DNA of 64,000 bases from an uncultured Prevotella sp. (GTDB lineage Bacteria; Bacteroidota; Bacteroidia; Bacteroidales; Bacteroidaceae). Below, piece after piece: positions 52,475 to 63,153 of this stretch (the first letter of the stretch is position 1; every line of letters starts with the position of its first letter). Below the pieces are notes generated by a model. It searched no databases, was not told the origin of the DNA, and saw nothing but the letters and a program-made list of their open reading frames with translations. A program made the translations under genes and the position numbers. The stretch lies in the NCBI GenBank assembly GCA_934202525.1, contig CAKPYB010000001.1, forward strand, positions 62,001 to 126,000, given 5' to 3'.

Positions 52475-53653
52475 TTACAGGACCGACAGGATGGTCTGCA
52501 TCTTAGCTTCAGTTTCCTTCCACTCCTTCTCCATCTCGCTTTCCTTCAGCAATCCGCCTCCGGCATAGAGTTCGCAGGAGCCGTCATCCAGGATATTCAT
52601 GCAGCGCAGGGAAACATAGAGATGCGTCTTTCCTTTCGGCGAAATCGGTCCCACAAAACCACTGTAGTATTTGCGCGGCTGCTCTTCATGCTGCAGGATA
52701 AACCGGCGAGCCTCATCCTTCGGTATCCCACAGACGGCAGGCGTAGGATATAAGGCATCGAGCACATCGCCCAAACGCCCCGTATCATGCAGTCGGAAAG
52801 CGATGTCGGTACGGAGATGATAGAGATTGGCAGCCATCGTGGTATAAGGTCCCTTCTTCTGATAATCATCCGAAAAGGTCTTGATGCAATCCTCTATATA
52901 ATCGGTTACATACTGCTGTTCTTCTCTGTTCTTCTCCGACCACTCCACCCCTTCTACCGGATAATCGGCTACGGTCTTGGAAGGTTCTGCCTTCTGGGTG
53001 CCTGCCAGCGACATGGTTACCATCTGATTCTGTTCACCTTTGAGCAGGATTTCTGGTGTAGCCATCAGCCATAAGCCCGATTGGGGAGTATAAACCAAGG
53101 CTACAAAAAGACGGGGATACATCCGGCAGGTTTTCAGAAACAGAGCCTTTAAAGAGTCGGCATCCTGCACAACTGAAGTATTGGCTGTATTCTGCACAGC
53201 TGAAGTCTTGCCGGCATCTTGCACTGCTGAAGTCTGGACTGATTCTAAAGGCTGCCGATTGCTCTGAACACGCAGTTTCCTCGCAAGAACAATCTTGCTG
53301 AATTTACCTTCAGAGAGCTGCTGGTGAAAGCATTCAAACTCCCTGGCGTAGGCCTCAAAATTACGTCCCGACGTAGACTTTGCTACGTCCCGACGTAAAT
53401 TCTGCTGCGTCGCGACGTAGGAAGTGCCGCGTCGCGATGCATTTTCAGCCCCCTCGGCAGAGATCAGTTTGCTCTCATCCGGATGCATCAGCACCACAGG
53501 GCATTCGCCGGACGGCGCGAAAGGAGCAATCACGAAACCTTCCTTACCATTCAGTTCTGCCACAGAAGAGAGCACCTCAGGTTCTCCCTCATGCTGAGCC
53601 ACATAGGTAGCATGGTGCAGATAAGGCAGACGATAATACGCAAAAGCTATCAT
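52475..53653 (-). CDS. menF: Isochorismate synthase with two repeat insertions
   Basis: 392 residues, chorismate-binding family. KIVLARKLRV, LFVALVYTPQSGLWLMATPEILL, the catalytic-core TMSLAGT and PTPAVCGIPKDEARRFI, FYSGFVGP-like motifs are present. It converts chorismate to isochorismate. Two low-complexity inserts are unusual. Residues about 72-97 come from four copies of a 22-bp unit (period not divisible by three). Residues about 137-163 come from three 27-bp copies (TSAVQDAGK, TSAVQNTAN, TSVVQDADS). Both fall outside the core motifs, so activity is probably kept. Confidence 0.92.
   Translation of the reverse strand: MIAFAYYRLPYLHHATYVAQHEGEPEVLSSVAELNGKEGFVIAPFAPSGECPVVLMHPDESKLISAEGAENASRRGTSYVATQQNLRRDVAKSTSGRNFEAYAREFECFHQQLSEGKFSKIVLARKLRVQSNRQPLESVQTSAVQDAGKTSAVQNTANTSVVQDADSLKALFLKTCRMYPRLFVALVYTPQSGLWLMATPEILLKGEQNQMVTMSLAGTQKAEPSKTVADYPVEGVEWSEKNREEQQYVTDYIEDCIKTFSDDYQKKGPYTTMAANLYHLRTDIAFRLHDTGRLGDVLDALYPTPAVCGIPKDEARRFILQHEEQPRKYYSGFVGPISPKGKTHLYVSLRCMNILDDGSCELYAGGGLLKESEMEKEWKETEAKMQTILSVL
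53165..53245 (-). repeat. 27-bp minisatellite in menF
   Basis: CTGCAC (or TTGCAC) recurs at 53165, 53192 and 53219, with TGAAGT in each copy. The unit encodes nine residues, so copy-number change keeps frame. Confidence 0.8.
53364..53441 (-). repeat. 22-bp palindromic minisatellite in menF
   Basis: CGTC(C/G)CGA recurs at 53364, 53386, 53408 and 53430, exactly 22 bp apart; the core is close to the palindrome TACGTCGCGACGTA. Each copy is read in a different frame, because 22 is not divisible by three. Confidence 0.8.
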
Positions 53654-54096
53654 ACCTTCGTTTCAGCCCCCTTTTTCTGATTGTCTTTCTTTGGAGTGAA
53701 CACATAGTTGGTTACCTGTACGGTACAGATTACCTCACCAGCCGTATTCTTGATATCCACCTGCCAGGTATGCAAGGTTCTGCCCTTGTGCACAATCTTG
53801 GCAAAGGCAGTAACCGTATCGCCCTCGCTGACCGCCTGGACATGCGTACCGCTCACATTGATACCCACGGCAATCTGTCCCGGACAGAGCGCCAGGGAAC
53901 CGATACCCGCCACATTCTCGGCAAGAGCCAGAGAAGCACCTCCACTCAAGAAACCGAAAGGTTGGCGATTACGCTCATCTACCTTCATCGTTGCCTGAAG
54001 CGTATCAGGCTCAGGGGTAGAAATGAAATGCATTCCGAGGGTCTTGGATAATCCATCAGTCTTGCTGATTCTTTTTACTAATTCATCTATGTTCAT
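53650..54096 (-). CDS. menI: Hot-dog thioesterase, probable DHNA-CoA thioesterase
   Basis: 148 residues, PaaI/4-hydroxybenzoyl-CoA thioesterase-like hot-dog fold. The active-site helix is GFLSGGASLALAENVAGIGS, with the catalytic acid in LAEN. Its stop overlaps the menF start by four bases, and it heads the menaquinone operon, so hydrolysis of dihydroxynaphthoyl-CoA is the likely job. The substrate is inferred from context. Confidence 0.82.
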   Translation of the reverse strand: MNIDELVKRISKTDGLSKTLGMHFISTPEPDTLQATMKVDERNRQPFGFLSGGASLALAENVAGIGSLALCPGQIAVGINVSGTHVQAVSEGDTVTAFAKIVHKGRTLHTWQVDIKNTAGEVICTVQVTNYVFTPKKDNQKKGAETKV

Positions 54097-54186
54097 CTTA
54101 TGATCTCCTATTTTTCGTATTTTGTTATTGATTCAGAGCTATTCGTTTTCTCTTCGCTCCAAAGTATGTTTCTGATAAACTCAACG

Positions 54187-54194
54187 CAAAGGTA
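54187..54194 (-). promoter_or_regulatory. -7 box of the menaquinone operon
   Basis: Minus-strand TACCTTTG, about 90 bases before the menI start. Confidence 0.5.
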
Positions 54195-54320
54195 AGACTT
54201 TCTTTAGAGAAAACAAAATTTATCGCACTTTTTATTTGATGAAGGGCAAACTTTACATACCTTTTCCTTTCTTTAATAATAAAAAACATAAAAAACGGCA
54301 TATAGTTCAGATTTATTTTG

Positions 54321-54328
54321 TATTTTTG
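54321..54328 (+). promoter_or_regulatory. -7 box of lysS
   Basis: TATTTTTG, 41 bases before the lysS ATG; no good -33 at the expected distance. Confidence 0.45.
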
Positions 54329-54368
54329 CACCAAAAATAAGAAAATAAAAGATATATCTGAATAGAAT

Positions 54369-56099
54369 ATGAACATTTTAGAGCTAAGCGAACAGGAAAT
54401 CGTTCGCAGACAGAGTCTTCAGACATTGCGCGAGATGGGCATCGACCCATACCCAGCAGCAGAGTTTCCAACCAATGCATTCAGCACAGATATCAAAGCT
54501 GAATTCAAGGACGAGGACGAGCCACGCCAGGTAGTTATCGCCGGACGTATGATGGGTCGCCGCGTAATGGGTAAAGCTAGCTTCGCTGAGTTGCAGGACT
54601 CAAAGGGAAGAATCCAGGTTTATATCGCCCGCGACGAGATTTGTCCAGACGAGAACAAGGACCTTTATAATACTGTTTTCAAGAAACTCCTCGATATCGG
54701 TGACTTCATCGGTGTAAAGGGTTTCGTATTCCGCACACAGACTGGCGAGATTTCTGTTCACGCCAAGGAACTGTGCCTGCTCTCTAAGAGCTTGAAGCCA
54801 CTCCCTATCGTGAAGTATAAGGATGGCGTGGCTTACGACAAGTTCGATGATCCAGAATTGCGTTACCGCCAGCGCTACGTTGACCTCATCGTTAATGATG
54901 GCGTAAAGGATACTTTCCTGCAGCGTGCTACCGTGCTCCGCACACTCCGCAGCGTACTCGACAACGCAGGTTATACAGAGGTAGAGACTCCTACCCTGCA
55001 GAGCATTGCCGGTGGTGCTTCTGCCCGCCCATTCATCACCCACTTCAATGCGCTCGATCAGGATATGTACATGCGTATCGCTACCGAGCTCTACCTGAAG
55101 CGCCTCATCGTAGGTGGTTTCGAGGGTGTTTATGAAATCGGCAAGAACTTCCGCAACGAGGGTATGGACCGTAACCACAACCCTGAGTTCACCTGTATGG
55201 AGCTTTATGTTCAGTACAAGGACTACAACTGGATGATGGCATTCACAGAGAAGTTGCTCGAAACTATCTGTATCGCTGTCAACGGCAAGCCAGAGCGCGA
55301 GATTGATGGCAACATCATCAGCTTCAAGGCTCCATATCGCCGTCTGCCTATCCTCGATGCCATCAAGGAGAAGACCGGTTTCGACTGCAACGGCAAGACC
55401 GAGGAAGAAATCCGCGCATTCTGCAAGGAGAAGGGCATGGATGTAGATGAGACCATGGGTAAGGGTAAGTTGATCGACGAACTCTTCGGCGAGTTCTGCG
55501 AGGGTACCTTCCTCCAGCCAACCTTCATCACCGACTATCCTGTAGAGATGTCTCCATTGACCAAGATGCACCGTTCTAAGCCAGGCTTGACCGAGCGTTT
55601 CGAGTTGATGGTTAACGGTAAGGAGCTTGCCAATGCATACTCTGAGCTCAACGACCCAATTGACCAGGAAGAACGTTTCATCGACCAGATGAAGCTTGCT
55701 GACAAGGGTGATGACGAGGCGATGATCATCGATCAGGACTTCCTCCGTGCCCTCCAGTACGGTATGCCTCCAACATCAGGTATCGGTATCGGTATCGACC
55801 GTTTGGTCATGCTGATGACAGGCAAGACCTTCATTCAGGAAGTACTGTTCTTCCCTCAGATGAAGCCAGAGAAGAAGATGCCACAGAGCACCATCAAGGA
55901 ATGGGAAGAGATTGGCGTGCCAGAGGATTGGGCATACGTGCTCCGCAAGGCAGGCTTCAACCTCATCTCTGATATCCGTGAAGAAAAAGCACAAGGCTTG
56001 CAGCAGAAGATTGGAGAAATCAACAAGAAGTACAAGCTCGGCTACGAGAAGCCTTCTGTTGACGACATCCAGGGCTGGATTAATGCAGCAAATGCTTAA
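54369..56099 (+). CDS. lysS: Lysyl-tRNA synthetase (class II)
   Basis: 576 residues, longer than the usual 500 because of a C-terminal extension (about 505-576). An OB-fold anticodon domain (about 55-165: [21 protein letters not shown]) is followed by class II motifs: motif 2 [20 protein letters not shown] and motif 3 [15 protein letters not shown]. It charges tRNA-Lys. The extension carries helical, basic sequence seen in Bacteroidetes LysS. gpsA follows 35 bases later. Confidence 0.97.
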   Translation: MNILELSEQEIVRRQSLQTLREMGIDPYPAAEFPTNAFSTDIKAEFKDEDEPRQVVIAGRMMGRRVMGKASFAELQDSKGRIQVYIARDEICPDENKDLYNTVFKKLLDIGDFIGVKGFVFRTQTGEISVHAKELCLLSKSLKPLPIVKYKDGVAYDKFDDPELRYRQRYVDLIVNDGVKDTFLQRATVLRTLRSVLDNAGYTEVETPTLQSIAGGASARPFITHFNALDQDMYMRIATELYLKRLIVGGFEGVYEIGKNFRNEGMDRNHNPEFTCMELYVQYKDYNWMMAFTEKLLETICIAVNGKPEREIDGNIISFKAPYRRLPILDAIKEKTGFDCNGKTEEEIRAFCKEKGMDVDETMGKGKLIDELFGEFCEGTFLQPTFITDYPVEMSPLTKMHRSKPGLTERFELMVNGKELANAYSELNDPIDQEERFIDQMKLADKGDDEAMIIDQDFLRALQYGMPPTSGIGIGIDRLVMLMTGKTFIQEVLFFPQMKPEKKMPQSTIKEWEEIGVPEDWAYVLRKAGFNLISDIREEKAQGLQQKIGEINKKYKLGYEKPSVDDIQGWINAANA

Positions 56100-56134
56100 T
56101 TGATAATGCATAATTAATTATAAATTCATTCGAA

Positions 56135-57133
56135 GTGTTCAACTGCGGTAAAATAGCGATAATTGGCGGCGGTAGCTGGGCTACGGCAATAGCCAAGATT
56201 GTGGTGGGTCATACTCATCACATAGGCTGGTATATGCGTCGCGATGACCGCATCGAGGACTTCAAGCGCATGGGGCACAACCCTGCCTATCTGATGTCGG
56301 CACGATTCAATGTAGATGAGATTTTCTTCTCTTCCGACATCAACAAGATAGTGCAGAACTACGATACACTCGTGTTCGTCACCCCGTCGCCTTATCTGAA
56401 GAATCATCTCAAGAAGCTCAAGACGCGACTCAGCGATAAGTTCATCATCACAGCCATCAAAGGTATTGTACCTGACGAAAACCTCGTTTGCTCAGAGTAT
56501 TTCCATCAGGTTTACGATGTGCCTTACGAGAACCTTGCCTGCATCGGCGGTCCTTCTCATGCCGAGGAGGTAGCCCTGGAGCGATTGAGCTATCTCACCG
56601 TGGGCTGTAGCGATACCGAAAAGGCGCGTGCCTTCGCCAACGATTGTCTGGCGAGTGAATTCATCAAGACCAAGACTTCGAGCGATGTCATCGGCATCGA
56701 ATACTCTTCGGTTCTGAAGAACGTATACGCCATCGCAGCAGGTATCTGTGGCGGTCTGAAGTATGGTGACAACTTCCAGGCGGTACTCATGTCAAATGCC
56801 GTTCAGGAGATGCACCGCTTCCTGACAGCCGTCCACCCTATCGACCGAAGCATGTACGACTCAGTTTATCTGGGCGACTTGCTCGTAACAGGTTACAGCA
56901 ACTTTTCCCGCAACCGCACCTTCGGAACCATGATAGGCAAGGGCTACAGCGTGAAGAGTGCGCAGATAGAGATGGAGATGATTGCAGAAGGATATTTCGG
57001 CACCAAGTGTATGAAGGAAATCAATCGCCACATGCACGTCAACATGCCGATTCTCGATGCTGTATATAATATATTGTACGAGCGCATCAGTCCGCAAATC
57101 GAAATCAAACTCTTGACCGACTCGTTCAGATAG
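56135..57133 (+). CDS. gpsA: Glycerol-3-phosphate dehydrogenase [NAD(P)+]
   Basis: 332 residues with a GTG start (MFNCGKIAIIGGGSWATA). The dinucleotide-binding glycine-rich loop is GGGSWATA. The catalytic Lys lies in VLKNVYAIAAGICGGLKYGDN, and ITAIKGIVPDENL, GGPSHAEEVA are conserved. It reduces dihydroxyacetone phosphate to glycerol-3-phosphate for phospholipids. Probably in one transcript with lysS and pgi. Confidence 0.94.
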   Translation: MFNCGKIAIIGGGSWATAIAKIVVGHTHHIGWYMRRDDRIEDFKRMGHNPAYLMSARFNVDEIFFSSDINKIVQNYDTLVFVTPSPYLKNHLKKLKTRLSDKFIITAIKGIVPDENLVCSEYFHQVYDVPYENLACIGGPSHAEEVALERLSYLTVGCSDTEKARAFANDCLASEFIKTKTSSDVIGIEYSSVLKNVYAIAAGICGGLKYGDNFQAVLMSNAVQEMHRFLTAVHPIDRSMYDSVYLGDLLVTGYSNFSRNRTFGTMIGKGYSVKSAQIEMEMIAEGYFGTKCMKEINRHMHVNMPILDAVYNILYERISPQIEIKLLTDSFR

Positions 57134-57216
57134 GCACATCCTATCCGTCGGTTTCGGCAGAAGAGCTTGTCTTCAAGTAGTAACATTAACACATTCATTT
57201 AGATATTAAAAGAAAA

Positions 57217-58572
57217 ATGAAAAGTATCAACTTAAACATTACAAAGGCTGCATCATTCCTTGCAGAAGGTGCAGTAAAGGCTTACGAGCCTAAGGTTAAG
57301 GCCGCTCAGGAAGCTCTTGAGAACGGCACTTGTGAAGGTAACGATTTCTTGGGATGGTTGCATTTGCCATCTTCTATCACTCCTGAGTTCCTCGATGAGA
57401 TTCAGGCTGTTGCCAACACTTTGCGCGAAAAGTGTGAGGTTGTTGTTGTTGCAGGTATCGGTGGTAGCTACCTCGGTGCCCGTGCCGTTATCGAAGGCCT
57501 CGGCAACTCTTTCGCTTGGCTCGTAAACGACAAGAAGAACCCTACTATCCTCTTCGCAGGTAACAATATCGGTGAGGACTACCTCTTCGAGTTGACTTCT
57601 TTCTTGAAGGACAAGAAGTTTGGTGTCATCAATATCTCTAAGTCTGGTACCACTACTGAGACTGCTCTTGCTTTCCGTCTCTTGAAGAAGCAGTGCGAGG
57701 ATCAGCGCGGTAAGGAAGAGGCTAAGGATGTTATCGTAGCTGTAACCGACGCCAAGAAGGGTGCTGCACGTACTTGTGCTGACAAGGAGGGTTACAAGAG
57801 TTTCATCATCCCTGACAATGTAGGTGGCCGTTTCTCTGTTTTGACTCCAGTAGGTTTGCTGCCTATCGCAGTAGCTGGTTTCGATGTTAAGCAGCTCGTT
57901 GCCGGTGCAGCTGAGATGGAGAAGGCTTGCGGCAAGGACGTAGCCTTCGATGAGAACCCTGCTGCTATCTATGCAGCTACACGTCAGGCTCTCTATACTC
58001 AGGCTGGCAAGAAGATTGAGATTGTATGCAACTTCCAGCCTAAACTTCACTACTTCGCTGAGTGGTGGAAGCAGCTCTATGGTGAGAGCGAGGGTAAGGA
58101 CCAGAAGGGTATCTTCCCAGCAGCTTGCGACTTCACTACCGACCTTCACTCTATGGGCCAGTGGATTCAGCAGGGCGAGCGCTCTATCTTCGAGACTGTT
58201 ATCAGCGTAGAGACTCCTAACGAGAAGTTGCTCTTCCCTCACGATGATGAGAACCTCGACGGTTTGAACTTCCTCGAGGGCAAGCGTGTTGATGAGGTAA
58301 ACAAGATGGCAGAGCTCGGTACACGTCTGGCTCACGTTGACGGTGGTGTTCCTAACATCCTGGTTAACGTACCAGAGTTGAACGCTTACTACCTCGGTCA
58401 GCTGATCTACTTCTTCGAGAAGGCTTGCGGTATCAGCGGTCTCTTGGAAGAGGTGAACCCATTCAACCAGCCTGGTGTTGAGGCATACAAGAAGAATATG
58501 TTCGCATTGCTCAACAAGCCAGGTTATGAGGCTGAGAGCAAGGCTATTCAGGAGCGCTTGGCTAACGAGTAA
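57217..58572 (+). CDS. pgi: Glucose-6-phosphate isomerase
   Basis: 451 residues, the short bacterial form. Phosphate-binding [30 protein letters not shown], and catalytic regions [15 protein letters not shown] (Glu) and [16 protein letters not shown] (His) are visible. It interconverts glucose-6-phosphate and fructose-6-phosphate; the product feeds GDP-mannose, used by gmd/fcl downstream. Confidence 0.97.
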   Translation: MKSINLNITKAASFLAEGAVKAYEPKVKAAQEALENGTCEGNDFLGWLHLPSSITPEFLDEIQAVANTLREKCEVVVVAGIGGSYLGARAVIEGLGNSFAWLVNDKKNPTILFAGNNIGEDYLFELTSFLKDKKFGVINISKSGTTTETALAFRLLKKQCEDQRGKEEAKDVIVAVTDAKKGAARTCADKEGYKSFIIPDNVGGRFSVLTPVGLLPIAVAGFDVKQLVAGAAEMEKACGKDVAFDENPAAIYAATRQALYTQAGKKIEIVCNFQPKLHYFAEWWKQLYGESEGKDQKGIFPAACDFTTDLHSMGQWIQQGERSIFETVISVETPNEKLLFPHDDENLDGLNFLEGKRVDEVNKMAELGTRLAHVDGGVPNILVNVPELNAYYLGQLIYFFEKACGISGLLEEVNPFNQPGVEAYKKNMFALLNKPGYEAESKAIQERLANE

Positions 58573-58580
58573 AGCTAAAT

Positions 58581-58667
58581 GTTAAGTGTTAAATGTTAAA
58601 TGTTAAGTTGGGGCATACGCCTTTATCCGACAGGCAAAACTTAACATTTAACACTAATCATTTAACA
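58581..58667. repeat. Opposing heptamer blocks forming a hairpin after pgi
   Basis: Left: GTTAAGT, GTTAAAT, GTTAAAT, GTTAAGT (58581-58608). Right: CTTAACA, TTTAACA, CTAATCA, TTTAACA (58640-58667). The two are complementary over most of their length, separated by a 31-base GC-richer loop. Confidence 0.8.
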
Positions 58668-58684
58668 TTAAAACACAAAAGTTG

Positions 58685-59410
58685 ATGAAGGAAATTATTT
58701 CGAAATACTTAAAAGAACACGGCTTTGGGGAATTCAACCCTAAAGCCGTGCTTTTTGATATGGACGGCGTGCTGTACAACAGTATGCCAAATCATGCTGT
58801 GGCATGGCAGGAATCGATGAAACAGTTTGATATCCACATGACAGCAGCCGATGCTTATGCCACTGAAGGAGCCCGAGGCATTGACACCATCCAGATGATG
58901 GTGAAGAAGCAGAAGGGCATCGACATCACGCTGGACGAAGCACAGAAGATGTATGATGTAAAGACCGAAATATTCCACTCGATGCCTACTGCCGAAATAT
59001 TTCCTAGCGTAAAGGAAATCATGCAGAAGATTAAAGATGCCGGCATGCAGGTAGGAGTGGTAACAGGAAGCGGACAGCGCCCGCTCATCATGCGACTGCT
59101 CAACGACTTCGGCGATTTTCTGGATGAAGCGCATATCGTAACCGCCTATGATGTGAAACGCGGCAAACCAAATCCAGACCCATATCTCATGGGATTGCAA
59201 AAGGCAGGAAACCTGAAACCCTGGGAAGGCATTGTGGTAGAGAATGCTCCTTTGGGCGTCCGTGCCGGCGTGGCAGCCAACATTTTTACGGTAGCTATCA
59301 ACAGCGGTCCGCTACCTGACGAAGAGTTATCCAATAAGGGTTGCAATCTACTCTATCACCAAATGACTGAATTCTGTGATGACTTCGAAAACCTGATTGC
59401 TAAGGCTTAA
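58685..59410 (+). CDS. HAD-family hydrolase, beta-phosphoglucomutase-like
   Basis: 241 residues from the ATG at 58685. HAD motif [13 protein letters not shown] (near 23-34), a helical cap, motif II GVVTGSG, motif III Lys in [10 protein letters not shown] and motif [17 protein letters not shown] are visible. The Asp-x-Asp in motif I and the cap class fit phosphatases or phosphoglucomutases of the PGMB group. The substrate is not decidable. It sits between pgi and GDP-fucose genes, so a sugar phosphate is plausible. Confidence 0.85.
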   Translation: MKEIISKYLKEHGFGEFNPKAVLFDMDGVLYNSMPNHAVAWQESMKQFDIHMTAADAYATEGARGIDTIQMMVKKQKGIDITLDEAQKMYDVKTEIFHSMPTAEIFPSVKEIMQKIKDAGMQVGVVTGSGQRPLIMRLLNDFGDFLDEAHIVTAYDVKRGKPNPDPYLMGLQKAGNLKPWEGIVVENAPLGVRAGVAANIFTVAINSGPLPDEELSNKGCNLLYHQMTEFCDDFENLIAKA

Positions 59411-59475
59411 TCCGGTTCACTTACAGATATTCAGGTTTATCCTATAAAAAGACATCATTAAAAACATATAATGAC

Positions 59476-60585
59476 ATGAATAGAAAAGTAGCTTTAATTA
59501 CAGGTATTACAGGCCAAGATGGTTCATACTTGGCCGAATTATTGTTGGAAAAAGGTTATGATGTGCACGGAACCATCCGCCGTTCATCTACCGACTACCG
59601 CGAAAGAATTGCCCATTTGGAGGGTACACCAAATTTCCATCTTCACTATGCTGACCTCGGTGACTCTATGAGCATCATCCAGGTGATGAACAAGGTGAAA
59701 CCTACTGAAGTTTATAATCTTGCAGCACAGAGCCACGTACAAGTGAGCTTCGACTCTCCTGAGTTTACAGCAGATGTAGATGCTACCGGTGTGCTCCGTA
59801 TCCTGGAGGCTATCCGCCAATGCGGTCTGGAGAAGACCTGCCGCATGTATCAGGCTTCAACATCTGAGCTCTACGGTAAGGTAGAAGAGGTTCCTCAGAA
59901 CGAGAACACTCCATTCCACCCTTATTCTCCATACGCTGTTGCCAAGCAGTATGGTTTCTGGATTGTCAAGGAGTATCGTGAGGCTTATGATATGTTCTGC
60001 TGCTCTGGTATCCTCTTCAATCATGAAAGTGAGCGCCGTGGTGAGACTTTCGTAACCCGCAAGATTACTTTGGCTGCAGCCCGCATCAAGCAGGGCAAGC
60101 AAGACAAGCTCTATCTCGGTAATCTGGATTCGCTCCGCGACTGGGGTTATGCCAAGGATTATGTAGAGTGTATGTGGCTGATTCTCCAGGCTGAGAAACC
60201 AGAGGACTTCGTGATTGCAACAGGTAAGCAGCACTCTGTCCGTGAGTTCGCCCAGCTGGCGTTCCACTATGTAGGAATCGAACTGAAATGGGAAGGCAAG
60301 GATGAGAACGAGAAGGGTATCTGCGTTGAGGGTCCTGAGGAACTCATCGGCAAGACACTCGTTGAGGTTTCTCCTGATTTCTACCGTCCTACCGACGTGG
60401 TGAACCTCTGGGGTGACCCAACAAAGGCAAAGGCTAAGCTCAACTGGAATCCAAACACCACCTCTTTCGAGGATCTCGTAAAGATCATGGTAGAGAGCGA
60501 TATGGCGAAGGTGGCTGCTGAGGATGCCGGTCAGAAGGTTCGCTGCAATCTTGCAGAATATTTGGAAAAGGGAATTGTTAAGTAA
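59476..60585 (+). CDS. gmd: GDP-mannose 4,6-dehydratase
   Basis: 369 residues, short-chain dehydrogenase fold. NADP-binding [34 protein letters not shown], the catalytic [15 protein letters not shown] and [19 protein letters not shown] (YxxxK), and [18 protein letters not shown] are typical. It makes GDP-4-keto-6-deoxymannose, the substrate of Fcl, which starts 2 bases downstream. Confidence 0.97.
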   Translation: MNRKVALITGITGQDGSYLAELLLEKGYDVHGTIRRSSTDYRERIAHLEGTPNFHLHYADLGDSMSIIQVMNKVKPTEVYNLAAQSHVQVSFDSPEFTADVDATGVLRILEAIRQCGLEKTCRMYQASTSELYGKVEEVPQNENTPFHPYSPYAVAKQYGFWIVKEYREAYDMFCCSGILFNHESERRGETFVTRKITLAAARIKQGKQDKLYLGNLDSLRDWGYAKDYVECMWLILQAEKPEDFVIATGKQHSVREFAQLAFHYVGIELKWEGKDENEKGICVEGPEELIGKTLVEVSPDFYRPTDVVNLWGDPTKAKAKLNWNPNTTSFEDLVKIMVESDMAKVAAEDAGQKVRCNLAEYLEKGIVK

Positions 60586-60587
60586 TT

Positions 60588-61796
60588 ATGTTGGATAAGA
60601 ATTCAAAGATTTATATTGCAGGACACCACGGACTCGTGGGTTCTGCTATCTGGAATAACCTCAAGAAGAGAGGTTATAACAACCTGGTAGGTCGTTCTCA
60701 CAAAGAACTCGACTTGACCGACCAGTATGCAGTAGAGAAGTTCTTTGACGAGGAAAAGCCTGATGCAGTAGTATTGGCTGCTGCCTTCGTGGGCGGTATC
60801 ATGGCGAATTCATTGTATCGTGCAGACTTCATCATGCAGAACATGAAGATGCAATGCAACGTAATCAGCAACGCTTATTCTCATGGCGTGAAGAAGCTCC
60901 TCTTCCTGGGCTCTACCTGCATCTATCCTAAGAATGCCCCGCAGCCTATGAGCGAAGATGTGCTCCTTACTTCTCCGCTGGAATATACCAACGAGGAATA
61001 TGCCATCGCCAAGATTGCCGGACTGAAGATGTGCGAGAGCTACAACCTTCAGTATGGTACCAACTATATCGCTGTGATGCCAACAAACCTCTATGGTCCT
61101 AACGATAACTTCCATCTGGAGAACAGCCACGTAATGCCTGCGATGATGCGCAAGATTTATCTTGCCAAACTCATCCACGATGGCGACTGGCACAGCATCG
61201 AGGTGGATATGAACAAGCGCCCTATCAACCCTACTGATAAGCTCCGCGAAATCATCGGCGAGGGAAATGTAGACGGCAGCAACTCTCACGAGCGCATCCT
61301 GAAGGCACTTGAGTTCTACGGCATCTATAATAATAAGGTGGTACTTTGGGGAACAGGCAAGCCATTGCGCGAGTTCCTCTGGAGCGAGGATATGGCAGAT
61401 GCCAGCGTTCACGTGCTCCTGAATGTAGATTTCAAGGACATCATCGGTATCGAGAAGTACAGTTCTGTATTCTATGGTGCCAAGGTAGATGGTGCTGTGG
61501 ATAGAAACAACTCTGAGGGCCGTGGTGGCGCTATCCCATCTCTCGGTGAGATTCGCAACTGCCACATCAACGTGGGTACCGGCAAGGAGCTCACCATCCG
61601 TGAACTTTCTGAACTTGTAGTAAAGGCAGTAGGTTTCGAAGGCGAAGTAGAGTTTGACGCCAGCAAGCCAGATGGAACCATGCGCAAGCTCATCTCTGTA
61701 GATAAGCTCCACAGCCTCGGCTGGACGCATAAGGTAGAGATTGAGGATGGTGTGAAGAAACTCTTCGACTGGTATCAGGAGAGTCTGAAAGACTAA
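60588..61796 (+). CDS. fcl: GDP-L-fucose synthase with inserted segment
   Basis: 402 residues; typical enzymes have about 315. NADP loop IAGHHGLVGSAIWNNL, AAAFVGGIMANS, LGSTCIYPK and YAIAKIAGLKMCESY (YxxxK) are intact. An extra stretch of about 80-90 residues in two blocks (about 205-240 and 285-325) accounts for the length and is seen in Bacteroidetes enzymes. It epimerises and reduces the Gmd product to GDP-fucose, used for surface polysaccharides and glycoproteins. Confidence 0.95.
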   Translation: MLDKNSKIYIAGHHGLVGSAIWNNLKKRGYNNLVGRSHKELDLTDQYAVEKFFDEEKPDAVVLAAAFVGGIMANSLYRADFIMQNMKMQCNVISNAYSHGVKKLLFLGSTCIYPKNAPQPMSEDVLLTSPLEYTNEEYAIAKIAGLKMCESYNLQYGTNYIAVMPTNLYGPNDNFHLENSHVMPAMMRKIYLAKLIHDGDWHSIEVDMNKRPINPTDKLREIIGEGNVDGSNSHERILKALEFYGIYNNKVVLWGTGKPLREFLWSEDMADASVHVLLNVDFKDIIGIEKYSSVFYGAKVDGAVDRNNSEGRGGAIPSLGEIRNCHINVGTGKELTIRELSELVVKAVGFEGEVEFDASKPDGTMRKLISVDKLHSLGWTHKVEIEDGVKKLFDWYQESLKD

Positions 61797-61811
61797 TAAA
61801 GAATATCGACT

Positions 61812-63014
61812 ATGGATACAGAACAACTTTCTATGACCAAGAAAACCCTTGTGGGAGTACAGTTCCTGTTTGTGGCTTTCGGTGCAACGGTTCTGGTGCC
61901 TCTTCTGATAGGCATCGATCCGGCAACGGCTCTCTTCACCGCTGGTGTAGGAACCTTTCTTTTTCACTTCATCACCAAGGGTAAGGTGCCTATTTTCCTG
62001 GGCAGTTCCTTCGCCTTTATCGCCCCTATCATCGCTGCAACCAAGCAATGGGGACTGCCGGGAACAATCGCCGGACTAACCAGCGTTTCTCTGGTGTATT
62101 TCGTCATGAGCGCCCTGGTGAAATGGCAGGGCAAAAAACTGCTGGACAGGATTTTTCCTCCGGTAGTCATCGGTCCCGCCATCATCCTCATCGGTCTCTC
62201 CCTTTCGGGCAGCGCTGTGGATATGGCAAAGACCAACTGGATTCTCGCCTTTGCATCGCTCATCACCGCTATCCTGGTACTTACCTTCTGCAAGGGCTTG
62301 ATGAAGCTGGTTCCTATCATTTCGGGGGTTATCGTGGGCTATGTCATCGCCATCTGCATGGGCGAGGTAGATTTCTCGGGCGTGGCAGCGGCATCATGGT
62401 TCTCCTGTCCTGTATCCTTCGATACCATCACCCATTTCTCCTGGGCTCCATTCCTCTATATGTTGCCCGTGGCAATAGCTCCGGTGCTGGAGCATATCGG
62501 CGATGTATATGTGGTGAGTGCCGTAGCCAAGAAGGATTTCGTGGCAGATCCGGGATTGCATCGCACAATGTTGGGCGATGGACTGGCATGTCTCTGTTCA
62601 GCCTTTCTGGGCGGACCTCCTGAGACCACTTATTCAGAGGTAACAGGTGCGATGTCTATCACCAAGGTAACGAGTCCTGCTGTGATTCGCATATCCGCAG
62701 CCACCGCCATCTGTTTCTCCATCGTGGGCAAGTTGAGTGCTTTGTTGCAGAGCATTCCTCAGGCGGTTTTAGGTGGCATCATGCTGCTGCTTTTTGGAAC
62801 CATCGCAAGTGTGGGCGTTCAGAATCTGATGCAGAACAAGGTAGACATGAATGAAACCCGCAATGTTATCATCATCTCTGTGATGCTGACGATGGGCTTG
62901 GGTGGCGCCGTTCTCTCATCCGGTTCCTTCGCCATTTCCGGCATCGGTCTTTCCGCCGTCATCGGCGTAGTTCTCAACCTCGTTCTTCCTAAGACGAAGA
63001 AGAAAGAGGCATAA
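61812..63014 (+). CDS. uraA: Uracil permease (NCS2 family)
   Basis: 400 residues, about 12-14 helices. KTLVGVQFLFVAFGATVLVPLLIGI at the N-terminus, FLGSSFAFIAPI, and the substrate-binding helix PVAIAPVLEHIGDVYVVS and FLGGPPETTYSEVTGAM are UraA-like. It imports uracil with protons at the inner membrane, complementing pyrC and pyrF. It starts 15 bases after fcl, so co-transcription is likely. A strong terminator follows. Confidence 0.94.
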   Translation: MDTEQLSMTKKTLVGVQFLFVAFGATVLVPLLIGIDPATALFTAGVGTFLFHFITKGKVPIFLGSSFAFIAPIIAATKQWGLPGTIAGLTSVSLVYFVMSALVKWQGKKLLDRIFPPVVIGPAIILIGLSLSGSAVDMAKTNWILAFASLITAILVLTFCKGLMKLVPIISGVIVGYVIAICMGEVDFSGVAAASWFSCPVSFDTITHFSWAPFLYMLPVAIAPVLEHIGDVYVVSAVAKKDFVADPGLHRTMLGDGLACLCSAFLGGPPETTYSEVTGAMSITKVTSPAVIRISAATAICFSIVGKLSALLQSIPQAVLGGIMLLLFGTIASVGVQNLMQNKVDMNETRNVIIISVMLTMGLGGAVLSSGSFAISGIGLSAVIGVVLNLVLPKTKKKEA

Positions 63015-63023
63015 ATAAGGAAA

Positions 63024-63059
63024 AAGCTTTGAAAACCAGATTGTTTTCAAAGCTTTTTT
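63024..63059 (+). terminator. Rho-independent terminator of uraA
   Basis: Perfect 13-bp stem AAGCTTTGAAAAC/GTTTTCAAAGCTT, then TTTTTC. Confidence 0.9.
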
Positions 63060-63153
63060 CTTTTTTATTAGAACAAGAAGAGGGGTAAAACAAGGATTTT
63101 AACCTACTAAAACAGTTCTTTCAGGATGGAAAAGAAACATTTATACTTAGATA

